Shown here in pieces: positions 44,113-55,086 of a stretch of 64,000 nt of DNA. The DNA comes from Leuctra nigra. Taxonomy: Eukaryota > Arthropoda > Insecta > Plecoptera > Leuctridae. The number at the start of each line of letters is the position of its first letter. Positions within the stretch are counted from its first letter, which is position 1. The position numbers and the translations under genes were made by a program. The notes under the pieces were generated by a model, which was not told where the DNA came from, did no database searches, and saw only the letters and a program-made list of their open reading frames with translations. The stretch is taken from assembly GCA_934045905.1 (NCBI GenBank), contig OW203768.1:26255060-26319059 (forward strand), given 5' to 3'.

Positions 44113-45187
44113 CGATCGTTTTGATCAGTTGGATGCGTTTGGATGACTTGCGCTTGACCTCCATTTGCCGTTATGCTTGCTATGTTCAGCTTTTCGACTC
44201 TGAAGGTTGAGAACTTCCCGATAATATCTGAAATTTGTTTCATATATCTGATATTTACACGGGTGTTCGGTGAGAATTCGGGAAAAGATGTTGCTGTTAT
44301 CCCCTGGCCTGTCAGCCTACGCTTGATTTCGTCGCGTGGCCTTGCGATTGCTGTTGTTGCACCGCTCAGGTTTCTCACTTGTAAAGTCGATCCTACTGGA
44401 CCGGCGATACGGTAGTCTGGCGTTGGATTCTCCATCTGCAAGGACATGACTGCATCAGCAGCTATGCCTATACACGGTATTTCTTCGAAGAGATGACTCT
44501 CCTGGTTTATAGCCGTGTCGTGGTATCCTCCTAGACCTCCTACGGTTGACATTGGAAGAGGTGGAACTTCAAGTTCGGTCACTTTGCCTCCTGCATCTGT
44601 GATATTCCCAAGTTGTGCGAGGTAAATATGCAGTGGTTGATTGATTGTGGTTGATTGTGGCACATTGAATTGTTCTAGTTGTGTCTTGTCTCCTTCCGGA
44701 TGTCTTTTTCAGCTGATGACAGGGCTATGCCCAGTAATCGGAGCCACATCGCAGATCACGAGATCTCGTGCAATTTCTCGTATTGAAATTGTTCTGCTAC
44801 TAAGCGGTCGAGTTGCTTCTCGTCTGGGATGTACGATTGATAAATTTCGTTAGCGATGTTCGGTAGGCGTGCCGTGCTTACGGAAAAGTTTTCTCGTGGG
44901 TCGATTGGAAAGATACTGACGTCTACTCCGAATATAGCTTCGTTAACCATCTTTTCATTACGTTGTGGCGTTGGTGTTTGCTTCACGTTGATATGTGACG
45001 GTTGGGCTGCTTCCGGTGTTGAGGGACCTGCTTCGCTCCGCTTCGGTTCTGACACTGGTCTTGGAAATGGGCGTTTGCCCTTCCTGTCCATGGCCTTGTT
45101 GAAACTGAGCTTCTCTGGTTTACCTCGATAGTTTAGCGCTATCTTCTTAATCTCCTCTGCTGAGTATACTTTGTTCTCCGCATTCAT
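44113..45187 (-). pseudogene. Gag- or capsid-like reading frames between 28S fragments, unrecognised
   Basis: Two protein-like frames on the minus strand abut: 44756-45187, starting with an ATG, basic and proline-rich in its first 80 residues, and a second segment from about 44686 down to about 44113. They are separated by a stop and frame change near 44690-44760. The composition suggests a structural protein of a retroelement (Gag) or an endogenised RNA-virus capsid or nucleoprotein. I cannot decide, and no polymerase motif is present. The ATG lies about 58 bp inside a junction with antisense 28S sequence. That would fit either an rDNA-targeted element or a chimeric rRNA/viral RNA copied into DNA. 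The frames are broken and are described only as a relic. Confidence 0.4.
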
Positions 45188-45244
45188 CTTTGCTGTATTT
45201 TGACTTAAGTTTTCTCTTTATCTGAGACCAGTAAGTCAAACGTT

Positions 45245-45460
45245 GTGAAACTTCTTTGAATTTATTCTTGCAACGCGATAACGCATCAAGAAGGGATACG
45301 GCCTTAGAGGCGTTCAGGCATAATCCCACGGATGGTAGCTTCGCACCAACGGCCGATCGACCGAGTGCATGAACCAAATGTCCGAACTTGCAGTTCCTCT
45401 CGTACTGTGCAAGATTACTTTTGCAACAACCGATCATCAGTAGGGTAAAACTAACCTGTC
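45245..45460 (-). rRNA. 28S rRNA fragment (minus strand), copy 1
   Basis: Reverse-complement 28S near the 3' end: GACAGGTTAGTTTTACCC, GTACGAGAGGAACTGCAAG, TTCGGACATTTGGTTCATGC and AACGCCTCTAAGGCCG. It ends at AAGTTTCAC, where the unrecognised element begins. It differs from copy 2 at only about two positions by eye. Confidence 0.9.
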
Positions 45461-45901
45461 GATTCTACGATTCTAAGTGTCTAAGTTTCCAGACGATTCT
45501 AAGTTTCAACATCGAACTGAAAGATACCCATGCTGGCCACCCTTCGACGCCGGCGACGGCCCGTCCCCGAGAGAGTTCCTCTAGGGAAGCGGACGCTAGC
45601 GCGAGACGCCTTTGGCGGTGGCACCGCTATCGGGGCTCGATCGATCGACGGCGCAAGCGCCGGATCAAGTATGTTTGGAACGCCACATTGCTTAGAGCCG
45701 TTCGACTCGTGAAACTCCTTTGAATTTATTCTTGCAACGCGATAACGCATCAAGAAGGGATACGGCCTTAGAGGCGTTCAGGCATAATCCCTCGGATGGT
45801 AGCTTCGCACCAACGGCCGATCGACCGAGTGCATGAACCAAATGTCCGAACTTGCAGTTCCTCTCGTACTGTGCAAGATTACTTTTGCAACAACCGATCA
45901 T

Positions 45902-45935
<34 letters not shown>
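45461..45935 (-). rRNA. 28S rRNA fragment (minus strand), copy 2 reaching the 3' end
   Basis: It starts (minus sense) at GACCGTCGTGAGACAGG and continues past GGAGTTTCACGAGTCGAACG to the last bases of 28S near CTTAGAATCG at 45461-45490. It shows what normally follows the point where copy 1 is interrupted. The right edge at 45935 joins directly to the centre of a MITE. Confidence 0.9.
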
Positions 45936-45936
45936 A

Positions 45937-46175
45937 CTCGTTTTTTAGGGCATTATAGGTATATTATATATATTTAGGTACCTACAATTTATTTTTGTCA
46001 TATACTTTTTATTTACACGATGCGCCAAGTATATTTTGGTTTTTAAAATTAAGTTTTGACTTGGCCCATTTTGTGATATCACTACTTTTCAGTGCTGCCT
46101 TTTTAGATTTATTTTATTTTTTTATAGTTGAAGAGACTTGGCTGGTATTTTTACACGGAGTGTTTTTTATGGGGA
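45937..46175. mobile_element. Long-armed MITE, copy 3 (right half)
   Basis: It begins in the centre of the element (TCGTTTTTTAGGGCATTATA) and has the complete right arm, ending CGGAGTGTTTTTTATGGGG. The left half is missing and 28S sequence lies in its place. Confidence 0.85.
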
Positions 46176-46898
46176 TCACCTTTAACATAAATAATTGGTA
46201 GTTTTAGTTTGCTTTTTGTATTAGTTTCCTTAATTTGTTGATAATTATTCTGTGCTGATAAGCAACCTTAGACAAAGTCTTTTATTTCAATAAAGATTAT
46301 TATTAAATGAAAATATACCTTGAAGTATTGTTCATTACATATTTGTGAGTATTATGTATTATGGTACCACTTAAAATGTTCGCCAAGACAAAATTTGAAT
46401 AAAACAAGAAAATTAAATCAAGTGCAAGATGACTCAAAGGTATACCGCCAGACGTAACAAAAACAAAGTGTCTAATCAGGACGAGACCGGATGCTGGCAG
46501 CAAAACATTTTTGCCTAGGTCAGTCAAAGCTTCATTTTTCACAATTGAATGATACCCGACATTCCAAAGATTTACATTAAAAATTATAGATTTTGAAACT
46601 TAAATAAGGGGCCGTCATTAGCATTTTGACATTAGTTTTAAATAATATAAAAATAAAAATTGATGTATGAAATAAATCAATGGAATCGATGGCATCAATG
46701 GAATAAATAATAATATCGTGATGATTGCTTGACGATTTGCAGGAGGTTTGGATTTACTTTTCTTGTATAAAATATATTTCATTTACCTACATTGTTGCGA
46801 TAAATCTACAAGTGCAATGGGTGCAATGAAGTACCTACCACATGTCGTAGTGTGGCCACAAATCAAGGCTTATGTTGTTTCTGTAAGTGTATTCCTGA
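46176..46898. other. AT-rich spacer
   Basis: No supported feature. An 80-codon minus-strand frame at 46303-46542 has no recognisable domain. Confidence 0.45.
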
Positions 46899-47215
46899 TC
46901 AATGGGGCCGAAGGGGAAATAGCTTACGGCTTTTCAACACACCGTCCCCACCCGCGTTCCCGTATTTGTGATAGATGGCCCGGTGTTTGAAGCGCGTGGT
47001 TGGGGTCAACTCTAAAATGAGCGTTGGGCGAAGCGCGTTCAGTACCTTCTCCACCCGCCGACGAATTACTCCCTCCGATGCCCTACGGTTGCCGAATACC
47101 AACTTGTGGTTCACCCACATGTGGTCGAACATTGTGGCCTCTACCAGATCACCACAGAGGAAGCAGGGGGGAAGTTGAGTAATGGCTTCCGTAGCCCTGG
47201 CGACAGCTTCGTCGT
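46899..47215 (-). CDS. Terminal exon with a C2H2 zinc finger, probably of the microexon gene
   Basis: The 317-bp exon has an acceptor TTTCCTCACGCGCAG and starts in phase 1. It encodes a short Ala/Glu helix, then a finger CFLCGDLVEATMFDHMWVNH (Cys-x2-Cys...His-x4-His), a basic helix RRRVEKVLNAL and a stop at 46899-46901. It lies directly downstream of the microexons. Exon 47408-47440 ends in phase 1 and could splice straight to it, which would bypass the stop in exon 47269-47330. This gives two possible alternative ends. The function is unknown; a nucleic-acid-binding role is an inference from the finger. Confidence 0.5.
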
Positions 47216-47268
47216 CTGCGCGTGAGGAAATAATGCACAGTGGTTAGAACAGTGCCAGTCGAGGTATT

Positions 47269-49975
47269 TTACATCTTAACGTCCATGACTTTGCCGCCTG
47301 CCCGGGCAGGTAGCTGTGCGACGCCGATTGCTACAAAGAGATAAAACAGCAAGTTATGGTACAGACATAAAACGGGGAAAGTAAATCACAATATGAACCA
47401 AACTCACGTGCTGGGGCGTTCCCAGGTGCGACGCCGATTGCTATAAAGAGATAAAACAGCAAGTTATGGTACATACATATAAAACGGGGAAAGTAAATCA
47501 CAAAATGTACCCAAACACTCAAAACGCGCGCAGAATGTGATAAACATAATTCTCATGAAACATATTTCTATCTTACTATATCGATTCTAGACACTTCAGA
47601 GACACAGAAAAACATACATGTGTTGCATTTTATAAATCTCGCTTCTTGTTACTACATCTCTTCAAATTCCTACTATCAGCAATCGGCGAAATAGAAGTTG
47701 TCGCGCTCTAAAATCCATGCCGCTGCATCTGCCCATTCCGGTCCTCGGCGGTACAATATCGAGACAAATGTTATACCATCCTTGAGAGCACACAATCAAC
47801 ATCAATATTCTTTTTTGTTTTACTAATTTATATGATTTGGTACAGTTGATATCTTGGATTGAAAATAGCTGTAAATATTTTTATAAAAAATTAAATTCAC
47901 GATTGTTTATAGTCTCCAACTTCTACAGGGCACCGAGGGGCACTGCGAAACTCAATGCATTTGAAAGTACAATTCTTCCTCTACAAAACCTATTTGACAG
48001 ATCTTGCACCAATTTGCACCATTTGATGTGACAGCGAGTCTTAGAACACGCTCCAACGCGTCTAGCACGCTCCTAGCGCACCAGATGCCTCCGCAGCCCT
48101 TCTAATCTCAAGTGGCAAAGATGATGAAATGATCGTGTTACTGGAATGTAAACATATAACTGAATATTTAGACTTGGCGATGACATAATGGTCATCTATC
48201 AGTAGTGTGCGAGCTCTCGAGAGATAATTATGTATGTGTATGGATAAAAGTGAACTGTAATTAAATTAACGTATTTGATAAATGACCATTAATTATATTC
48301 GATTTAAGAAACAATAACTTAATTGATGTACAATAAAATATATTGATGTTAGATATGAGCAGGCGATTTAAAAAAAAATAAGTGCACATTTGGAAACATT
48401 AATAATGAAAGTAAATAGGGACTACCTTTGAACGTAAGAACGGAGCTCTAATTAGAGAAAACGTGCAAAATAATGTCTAGCTAACTTCAAATAAACGTTT
48501 GGTAAAATGCAACGGAAATCAACTTTACCTAGTAGATCGCTTTTAATGGTTTTATGAGCCACTTCATGAAATTTTTACGGCTCCTCCTCCCCCCCCCCCC
48601 CCCCCCCCTACCTTCCATCTATTTTTTCTCTCTAAACGCTTTACCTATAAGTAATAATTCTCAAAAAGATTACGAACTGCAGAGTCAAGAAGCCCGAATA
48701 AGATCGCAAAGGAAATGCTTTGATTTTGAAATAAACATTTTTTTTAGAGAATTTAGAATGACGCAATTATAACATTGAACCTCTTGCTTTTGACACATCA
48801 TCGACCTTCAGGAGGGTGTGCATGTTGAAGTGTTTCAAGAGGTCATTGTTTCACCTCTTAGGGGATCCAAAATTAAAATTGTATTTTGTTTATTTAATTT
48901 TTATTGATATAATTTTTAGAGAAGAATAAATAATTCTAAAATAAGTTGAATTATCTTAGTAAAGACTCTTTTACAATCGGAAAATCGTATCAAAAATACA
49001 ATATTCCTACAAGTACATAACCACAAATTCAATTATACGCAACCTCTTCCCCCCCCCCCCCCCCCCCCGCTAAACACACATGCAAGGTTCAGGACATAAG
49101 CTTGATTGACATTGATAAAAAAATTATTGAAATCGGTTGGCGGAAACAGAAGTTATCAATTATGCGCGCGTTTTTGGCCGTTTCGAACCATTGTGCGACG
49201 CCTGCTGGGGCGTTCCAAGGTGCGAAACCTGCTGGGGCGTTAGCAGGTGCGACGCCGATTACTATAAAGATTAGATTAGATTATTGTGGTTTAACGGCGC
49301 GTCAACGACGAGGTTATATTGCGCACATTAATTTTTGCATTTTTGCATTTAACTTTGTTGATATAAGTGGTGGACATGGGGAGGGGTCGACCTAACGGGC
49401 CCGATCCGGGGGAGTCCAACACTGGTGGGGAGGCCAGGCCGGAATGGGGACGGACCGGGGGGTGTGAGGATTCGGGCCGGCGGAACCCGATTTCAGGGGG
49501 ATCACCATCTCGAGGGGGAAGGCCGGCCCGATGGGGACCGCAAATTCAAGGGAGGACATGGTTAGGCCAACCCTGGCTGCTCTTTGTCTGGACCTCACCA
49601 CTGACCTGTCCGGCATGGGAAGCCCTTACACATGAGCATATGCTCGCCGGCCTAGCTGCAATGGATCATTGGCCAACACAAACCCCACCACCGCGATAAG
49701 GTGGCAGCCGTCGGTAGGGACTATAAAGAGATAAGACAACATGTTATTGTACAGGAACTAGGTCGGGTACAGAAAATCTAAATCCGATAATCACCATGAT
49801 CCGCAATAGTAGCGTTGTCGTCTTCATCCATCTGGTGGAGGTCGACGTCTGTGAAGAAAGAAACAAGCAAGTTATGGTACATAATTTTCCACCGGGGAGA
49901 GTAAATCGCAATAGGTACGACACTCACCGTTGGCTGCAAGCCCCAGGAACTTATCGAGGTCGGTAAGGAAGTCTT
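47269..49975 (-). CDS. Candidate microexon gene with tandemly duplicated phase-1 exons
   Basis: Tiny exons on the minus strand share one design. Exon 49928-49975 (48 bp) encodes EDFLTDLDKFLGLAAN, and exon 49795-49848 (54 bp) encodes DVDLHQMDEDDNATIADH. The exon around 49195-49260 encodes IGVAPANAPAGFAPWNAPAG. Exon 47408-47440 (33 bp) encodes IGVAPGNAPA, and exon 47269-47330 (62 bp) encodes IGVAQLPARAGG and ends at a TAA. Junctions are phase 1 wherever both ends are readable. The introns are 77-79 bp and share GATTTACT, GTACCATAACTTGCT and TATCTCTTTATAG. The exon-intron unit has clearly been copied in tandem. A SINE sits in one acceptor (49271-49719), and one duplicated donor (near 47525) is lost, so expression of every copy is uncertain. 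Genes of this architecture occur among rapidly evolving secreted-effector families in some sap-feeding insects, but I see no signal peptide. Relation to those is not claimed. Confidence 0.5.
47530..49190. other. Long intron-like region with two poly-C tracts
   Basis: The region contains poly-C runs at about 48589-48609 and 49049-49068. A plus-strand segment at 47890-47990 encodes FYRAPRGTAKLNAFE, which resembles the conserved YRAP block of LINE endonucleases, but it is too short to be sure. The rest is AT-rich. Confidence 0.35.
49271..49719 (-). mobile_element. SINE-type repeat, full copy, inserted at a splice acceptor
   Basis: This reverse-oriented full copy has a 10-bp target-site duplication, ACTATAAAGA, at 49261-49270 and 49720-49729. 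On the minus strand the duplicated bases include the intron acceptor TATCTTTATAG-type sequence, so an AG acceptor is present on both sides of the insertion. Confidence 0.9.
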
Positions 49976-50151
49976 CTACGAAGCAGAAAAGGGCACATGT
50001 AACGGTACAGTAATTCACGCCATATTAGATGATAGAATTTTTTATATTTTGGTTATGCCTATTGTTGATTTAATATGTTTTATTTGATATGTCTTATATC
50101 ACTCTGTGGTATATGACGAATATACAAAGATATAATAATATAATAATGAAA

Positions 50152-50508
50152 TTATAATGGGGCTGGTGGTGGGGGTTGGGGTGGCCTCGTGCAGTGCACG
50201 TCGTCGAGCAGGAACAGCGGGACTTCATCCTCGGCGTCCCACTCCGTCGGTCGTCGTCTCTTCCCTCCTGCCAGTTAAGCAGTCCGCTGCTTGTTGTCGA
50301 GAAGCGGCTGGATGGCGCGGAACGTTCCAGCGATCTGGTCCGCTGCCCACGAGGGGCCAGGTTGAGGCTGGGGCTGGGGGCTTGTTGAACCCGCTGCTGC
50401 AACTGGCTCAGAGGCTTGTGTTGTGAAAGATCGTTTGGCTCTTCGGCGAGCAGCCGGATCAGCCGGGTTGATGCTCTCGTCACTATCACTCTCCGAATTG
50501 ATCGCAGT
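50152..50508 (-). pseudogene. Acidic, Pro/Gln-rich exon with one in-frame stop
   Basis: One minus-strand frame reads INSESDSDESINPADPAARR, a basic stretch, a Gln/Pro repeat (PQPQPQPGPSW) and QIAGTFRAIQPLLDN, then a TAA at 50275-50277. It continues in the same frame as KRRRPTEWDAEDEVPLFLLD and a Pro-rich end with a stop at 50152-50154. Continuity of composition and frame on both sides of the stop suggests one exon with a recent nonsense change. It lies just upstream of the microexons and may be the 5' part of that gene. No splice acceptor was identified with certainty. Confidence 0.4.
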
Positions 50509-51285
50509 TTAAGTTTGATTTACTAAATTCTTCTTGATGCGCCGGTGGATCTCCATACCTCGAGCACACACCCGTCTCCGTCAGGCGACGGTCAGCTGTC
50601 GGGCTGATCTTCCAATGAGAAGCTAACATCAAGTATTTTCAATGTTAAATTACCCTCTTTCCAACATTTTTTATAGATATTCTCTACCACAAGTACCTTA
50701 CGTCAAATCACGCACGTTTCTGAAAAAAAATCTTGATAATAGGTATGCTGAATATTTGTTTATGACTTCGCAAGGAACTAATGCTAAATTACAATAGATT
50801 ACGGTTATGTTTGAGCATTGTCCAGAAACAATCGTGACTAATCGTGCAGTTCGTGGTTAGGTTGGCGGCATTCTTTGTCATTTCGAGAATAATAGGGGAA
50901 ATCATCGCTTTACCCTTTAAGTTAACTATGATATTGTAAATTAAATCAATAGCTGTAGAGCTTGCAGCGCAACGCTAAAATGTAATTAGCGGATTAATGA
51001 TGGCTTGCTTTGAGTCTAGACTATACTAACAAATAAATATACATTAAATTGTAACTACAATAAGAGAAACAGCGTGCATGCTGAGCTTATGTCTGATATA
51101 AATTGAGAACTTGTACCCGGAATTGGAAATGAAGTTGTTTGGACTTTACAACCTGAAACAAGATGTATGACTGGTATTTACCGTACCTACCCGTTCTACA
51201 CAGTTTCTAATGACATGACTGTCAGTCACTGACCTGGAAGTGGGTATAATATTATATGCATACATGTAGCTACGTACCTCTCTTG
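50509..51285. other. AT-rich spacer
   Basis: No supported feature. Confidence 0.45.
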
Positions 51286-51385
51286 ATGGAATGATCAAAA
51301 GCTCTGCCCGGAAATATCTTTCGTAATCGTCTGCACGGAAATGCACTGAGCATACGAAACAGCTTTTGGGTTTTCATTTCCCGGC
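51286..51385 (-). pseudogene. THAP-domain C-terminal half
   Basis: The minus strand encodes KPKSCFVCSVHFRADDYER followed by AELL. C.VHF...D(F/Y)E is the second half of the THAP zinc finger used by P-element-like transposases and THAP proteins. A GTACGT donor follows at about 51285. The first half was not found nearby. Confidence 0.5.
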
Positions 51386-52195
51386 TCTTCGACAGAGATG
51401 AACACATCACTTTTGTCGCTCGACTTATTTTGGAAATGAATGGTATAACACTCTTGGCTCATTGCTGATGGCCTTTTGCAGACTGTTATTGCAAACAGCT
51501 ACAGTGCAACGCCTCCCAGGCATATTTAATTAAAAAAGCGAAATAAGTGAATTTGTATGTACTTGATGGAGCACATGGAACTCTTAACCTATTCTGCATC
51601 AGATGATTTAATCTGCATTAATATAATCCAACGACTAATATTTGCTGTCGATTGTTCTTTCATTTGTATTAATATTTTCGCTTGTCCTGGTGAATCTTCA
51701 CATCATTTCACATAATAGCTACAGGAAGAAAATACAATAAGAAACTGCGTAAAACATAAACATAATGAAGATAGTATTCGATCGGGAAGCCTTTAGTAAG
51801 GATCACCTTCTGGAGCCTATGTTGCATGTGTTAGGTATTAATGTTGGCCAGACTGTATGTCGATAAAGTAGTTCATGTGTTTGTTAGGTTTGCAAGCTTG
51901 TAGATTTTTGAAGAACAAAAGAAGAGAGTTAATTGTTGGTAGTGATCTTGAAATGGAAGTTTGATTAAAAATGTAATGTCTTTATGTGAAATTAAACTAA
52001 TAATTATTAAATACCGTGTAATAATTATTCGACGCCCAAAAACCGTAAAGGAAACTATAGCCCGATAGTTAGCCTTTAACACATGGACCCAACTAAGCGT
52101 CCGCACACAGCAGGCCATTATGACTGCCTTTTGTCTGCGACTGTACAGTTTTGCGACAATCGCTGGCGTTGCATTCGGCTTAGCTTGATTTTTCT
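51386..52195. other. AT-rich spacer
   Basis: No supported feature. Confidence 0.45.
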
Positions 52196-52675
52196 TTAAC
52201 CTGTGACACAGCTCGATGTCACCTTCACGTAAGTCACCCCGTATATGTTAGCGATCTCTGCTACAATCTCGTACAGGTTCTCATTCTTTACTTCAGGAAC
52301 TCCATGAATTTCCAAATTATAATTTTTCGAATTTTGTTCCATATTATTGATTTTAAATTTCATATTTACAATTTCTTCCTTGAGCAGTGCGTTTTCTTTT
52401 TTGCATGCCTTCATTTCTGTTAGAAGCGTTTCTACAGTCTTTGTTATGATTTACCTCTCTTTTAGTAAGTCATCATGTGTTTGTGCTTGAAACTCCATAG
52501 CTCTACTTATCTCCCCCGTCGACCTACAAATCTCTTTTATAGCATTAGCCACAGAATCGAAATTTGCGTCTACCTTAATTTCGAAGTCAGCAGGAGGGAT
52601 CTTGCTATCTTGAGTTTCATCCTCATGACTTGTCGATCGCAGCGTCCTCTTGGTCTGGTCAGGTTTCGGTGGCAT
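52196..52675 (-). pseudogene. LINE ORF1-type protein, interrupted
   Basis: An ATG at 52673-52675 opens MPPKPDQTKRTLRSTSHEDE and a helical segment to 52451. After a stop and frame change the coiled coil continues (ACKKENALLKEEIVNMKFKI) and ends with NYNLEIHGVPEVKNENLYEI and VTYV. N-LEIHG-P is the conserved motif of L1/CR1-type ORF1 nucleic-acid-binding proteins. About 150 residues are preserved, with one break near 52440. Confidence 0.75.
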
Positions 52676-52801
52676 TTCGATGAGTAATACTGAAACGAAC
52701 GGAGCGATTGATGCGACTGTTCACTGCCGTTGCCTGATGTGGTATATCTTATGATAATGAAGCTTACAATATAATAGAATATATTTAAGAATATATATAT
52801 A

Positions 52802-52860
<59 letters not shown>

Positions 52861-53550
52861 TATAGAAGCTTAGAGCAGTATTACATGAAATTACAAGAAA
52901 TCAACATACTAAGCAATCAAGAAATGTTATACATGCAGTTTAAAATAACAACGAGTCATTAAATAAAATATAAATATCGCATGGAACGAAGTGTATGTAT
53001 GATCTTGAGGAACTAAAACTGGCGGTAGCCGGACACATGCTCCACATATGTCCCGGGCCCAACGGATTGCATCCGACACCATCAGCTGGGCCATTTTAGT
53101 AGCAAAGCTCCTATAGACCGCGCTGGGGTAGGAATTTCGTTGACCGCATGTGTTGTTATTGCGGAAAATCAGGTGAACCTCGTACAATTTCAACGTCGGC
53201 TCAACCGATTGAGGATCATTTCTCATGAGGATGGTAAAAAAAATAACAAAAATTAATGATATATGTAAACGGAGTGGTAGTACAAAAGAAATGACAAAGG
53301 CCACTACAATAATTCGATCAATGATAAAAAGAATGGTAAAAAAATGGTCCCTTTGTCATGACAATAAGTAATAAGTATGTTCTAGTCTCCAACCGTCTCC
53401 ATAAATCCACTATTTTTACGACGCTGTTTTCTGCATTCAGTCATAGAGATTTTGGGCACAAATTGAATTCATGGTTAAGTCACCAATTACTAAGTTCACC
53501 ATTTAGTGTAGTTCAAGTTCAAGTTTCTTTTTTTCCGTAGATTTAATACA
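52676..53550. other. Spacer with a long (TA)n microsatellite
   Basis: A (TA)n run occupies about 52794-52858. A 125-codon minus-strand frame at 52927-53304 has no recognisable motif and is not called. Confidence 0.6.
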
Positions 53551-54069
53551 CTAGGAAAACGCTTATTGTAACGCGTTGATAAGCGAGCACCGATACACGC
53601 TTTATCTCTAATATACTAATGCAGATTTAAATAAATTGTTATATTTTTAACAAATATATTTACTCTGGCAAAGATTTACCGAAATTCAAGAAATATCATA
53701 ATCGAATTACCTACTTCAAAAAGTTTGCAAATTTTTGACCCCTCTCTCATTTGAATAAAAGAAAAACAACCTTTTTCTTAATGGTTGGGGGCTGGCTGGT
53801 CATTAGTGGAGGGGTGGGGTGGACAGGATGCGACGATGCGGCTTGGGTCACTCAGCAGGGTGCCGCGCGGCAAGGGTCCTAATAAAAATAATCAACTTTT
53901 TTATTTGAATATTGCTCAAAAACAATAACAGCCTATTCTAGAATGATATTAGTGTATGTTCAAAATTTCAGTTTTATTGGTCAATCGGTGCTTCCAATAT
54001 GCGATGGACAAAAAAAAAACAGAGAAAGTGGCATAAGAGTCCCGTAGAAACGCTCGCTACGCTCGCTAA
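53551..54069 (-). mobile_element. Helentron/HINE-like element, copy 2 (reverse, shorter)
   Basis: Reverse of the 7281-8442 family. CTAGGAAAACGC with a hairpin AACGC...GCGTT starts it on the plus strand, and CGCTCGCTACGCTCGCTAA closes it. The interior is 0.5 kb and shares with copy 1 only the zones next to each end. Confidence 0.55.
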
Positions 54070-55086
54070 TAAATATGGGCATCGTCAATAAATCGTGTAA
54101 ACAGCCCTTGTGCAGACCAAGGGCCAGTGTCTTTGTAAAATACTGATGCACATGTTCAACTTTAACTATGTATTGATCGAAATACAATGTTATTTGCCGT
54201 CCGACGTCTGCTACCTTAGCGCGGTGGTCAAAGCGTGACGCATTGTGCCTTTGGTTAGTTTTTGTTGGCAATCGCTTCCCCCCAAATGCTGATTAGTGCA
54301 ATTATCTCGGAAGAGCTAAAATTAGTTTATCTTTTCTCTTTCGCGCAAGACATAGTAATTGAACACTGAAATGGTACTAGAATTCAAAATAAAACTTGAC
54401 AGTAAGAACAGTCGTCCACCGTTGTTCTGGTGTTAGTCGTTTATAACCTCCAAATGACTTTTCGCGTGGCAATTTCAAAACGAGAAATTGCACGAGATCT
54501 CGTGATCTGCGATAAACAGTTTTTCAAATCTTAAGTCGACTCGAGACTTAAGTATCTGGTGGATCGACTACACATGACTTAAGATTAGTATGTACTTAAG
54601 TGTGTCACTTAAGTACACAGTATGGACGAGGCAATAGAGCGCGCTGTCTTCGGAGATGATCTTTTCGTGGAGATCCTCGATGGCGCTCATCGCCCGAGAT
54701 TTTCCACCCTCTTACACTGTTTGTACTCACATGAATAAGTATAGTGTCTGCTTCATCTTCTCCTTGCTGCACTGTTGCTCGCACCATTGCTCTCTGAAAT
54801 TGATCCATTCGGATCCCCGGTCTACAGTTGACGCTTATCTTGACTCCATGACTATCTTCCTGATCCACTGATCTCGCTGTGTTATACACCATTGAATCAT
54901 CCCATAGAGTGGCATGGTTGTTTTTGATGTTGAGATGGGCGTTTCACAGTTGACGTCTGTTTGACCTCCGCAGGTTCTGGTTTCGGCATTCCTCCGTCGT
55001 TCGGTTTCTTCTGAGTTTCTGGTTCCAGATACAAATTGTGATCTTGATTACAGAGTCGAGGATTACACTTTGTATTGTCTACAGCT
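54070..55086. other. Region with CTTAAG cluster and a 43-bp segment shared with 44.75 kb
   Basis: The CTTAAG palindrome recurs about six times at 54531-54616. The 43 bp at 54471-54513 match the reverse complement of 44749-44791 with one difference. A relic of a SINE-like CTACCTTAGCGCGGTGGT lies at about 54210-54228. No intact gene was found. Confidence 0.45.

Noticed and set aside
52927..53304. 125-codon minus-strand frame as a gene
   Set aside because: No recognisable motif, and a hydrophobic AT-driven composition; nothing beyond openness supports it.
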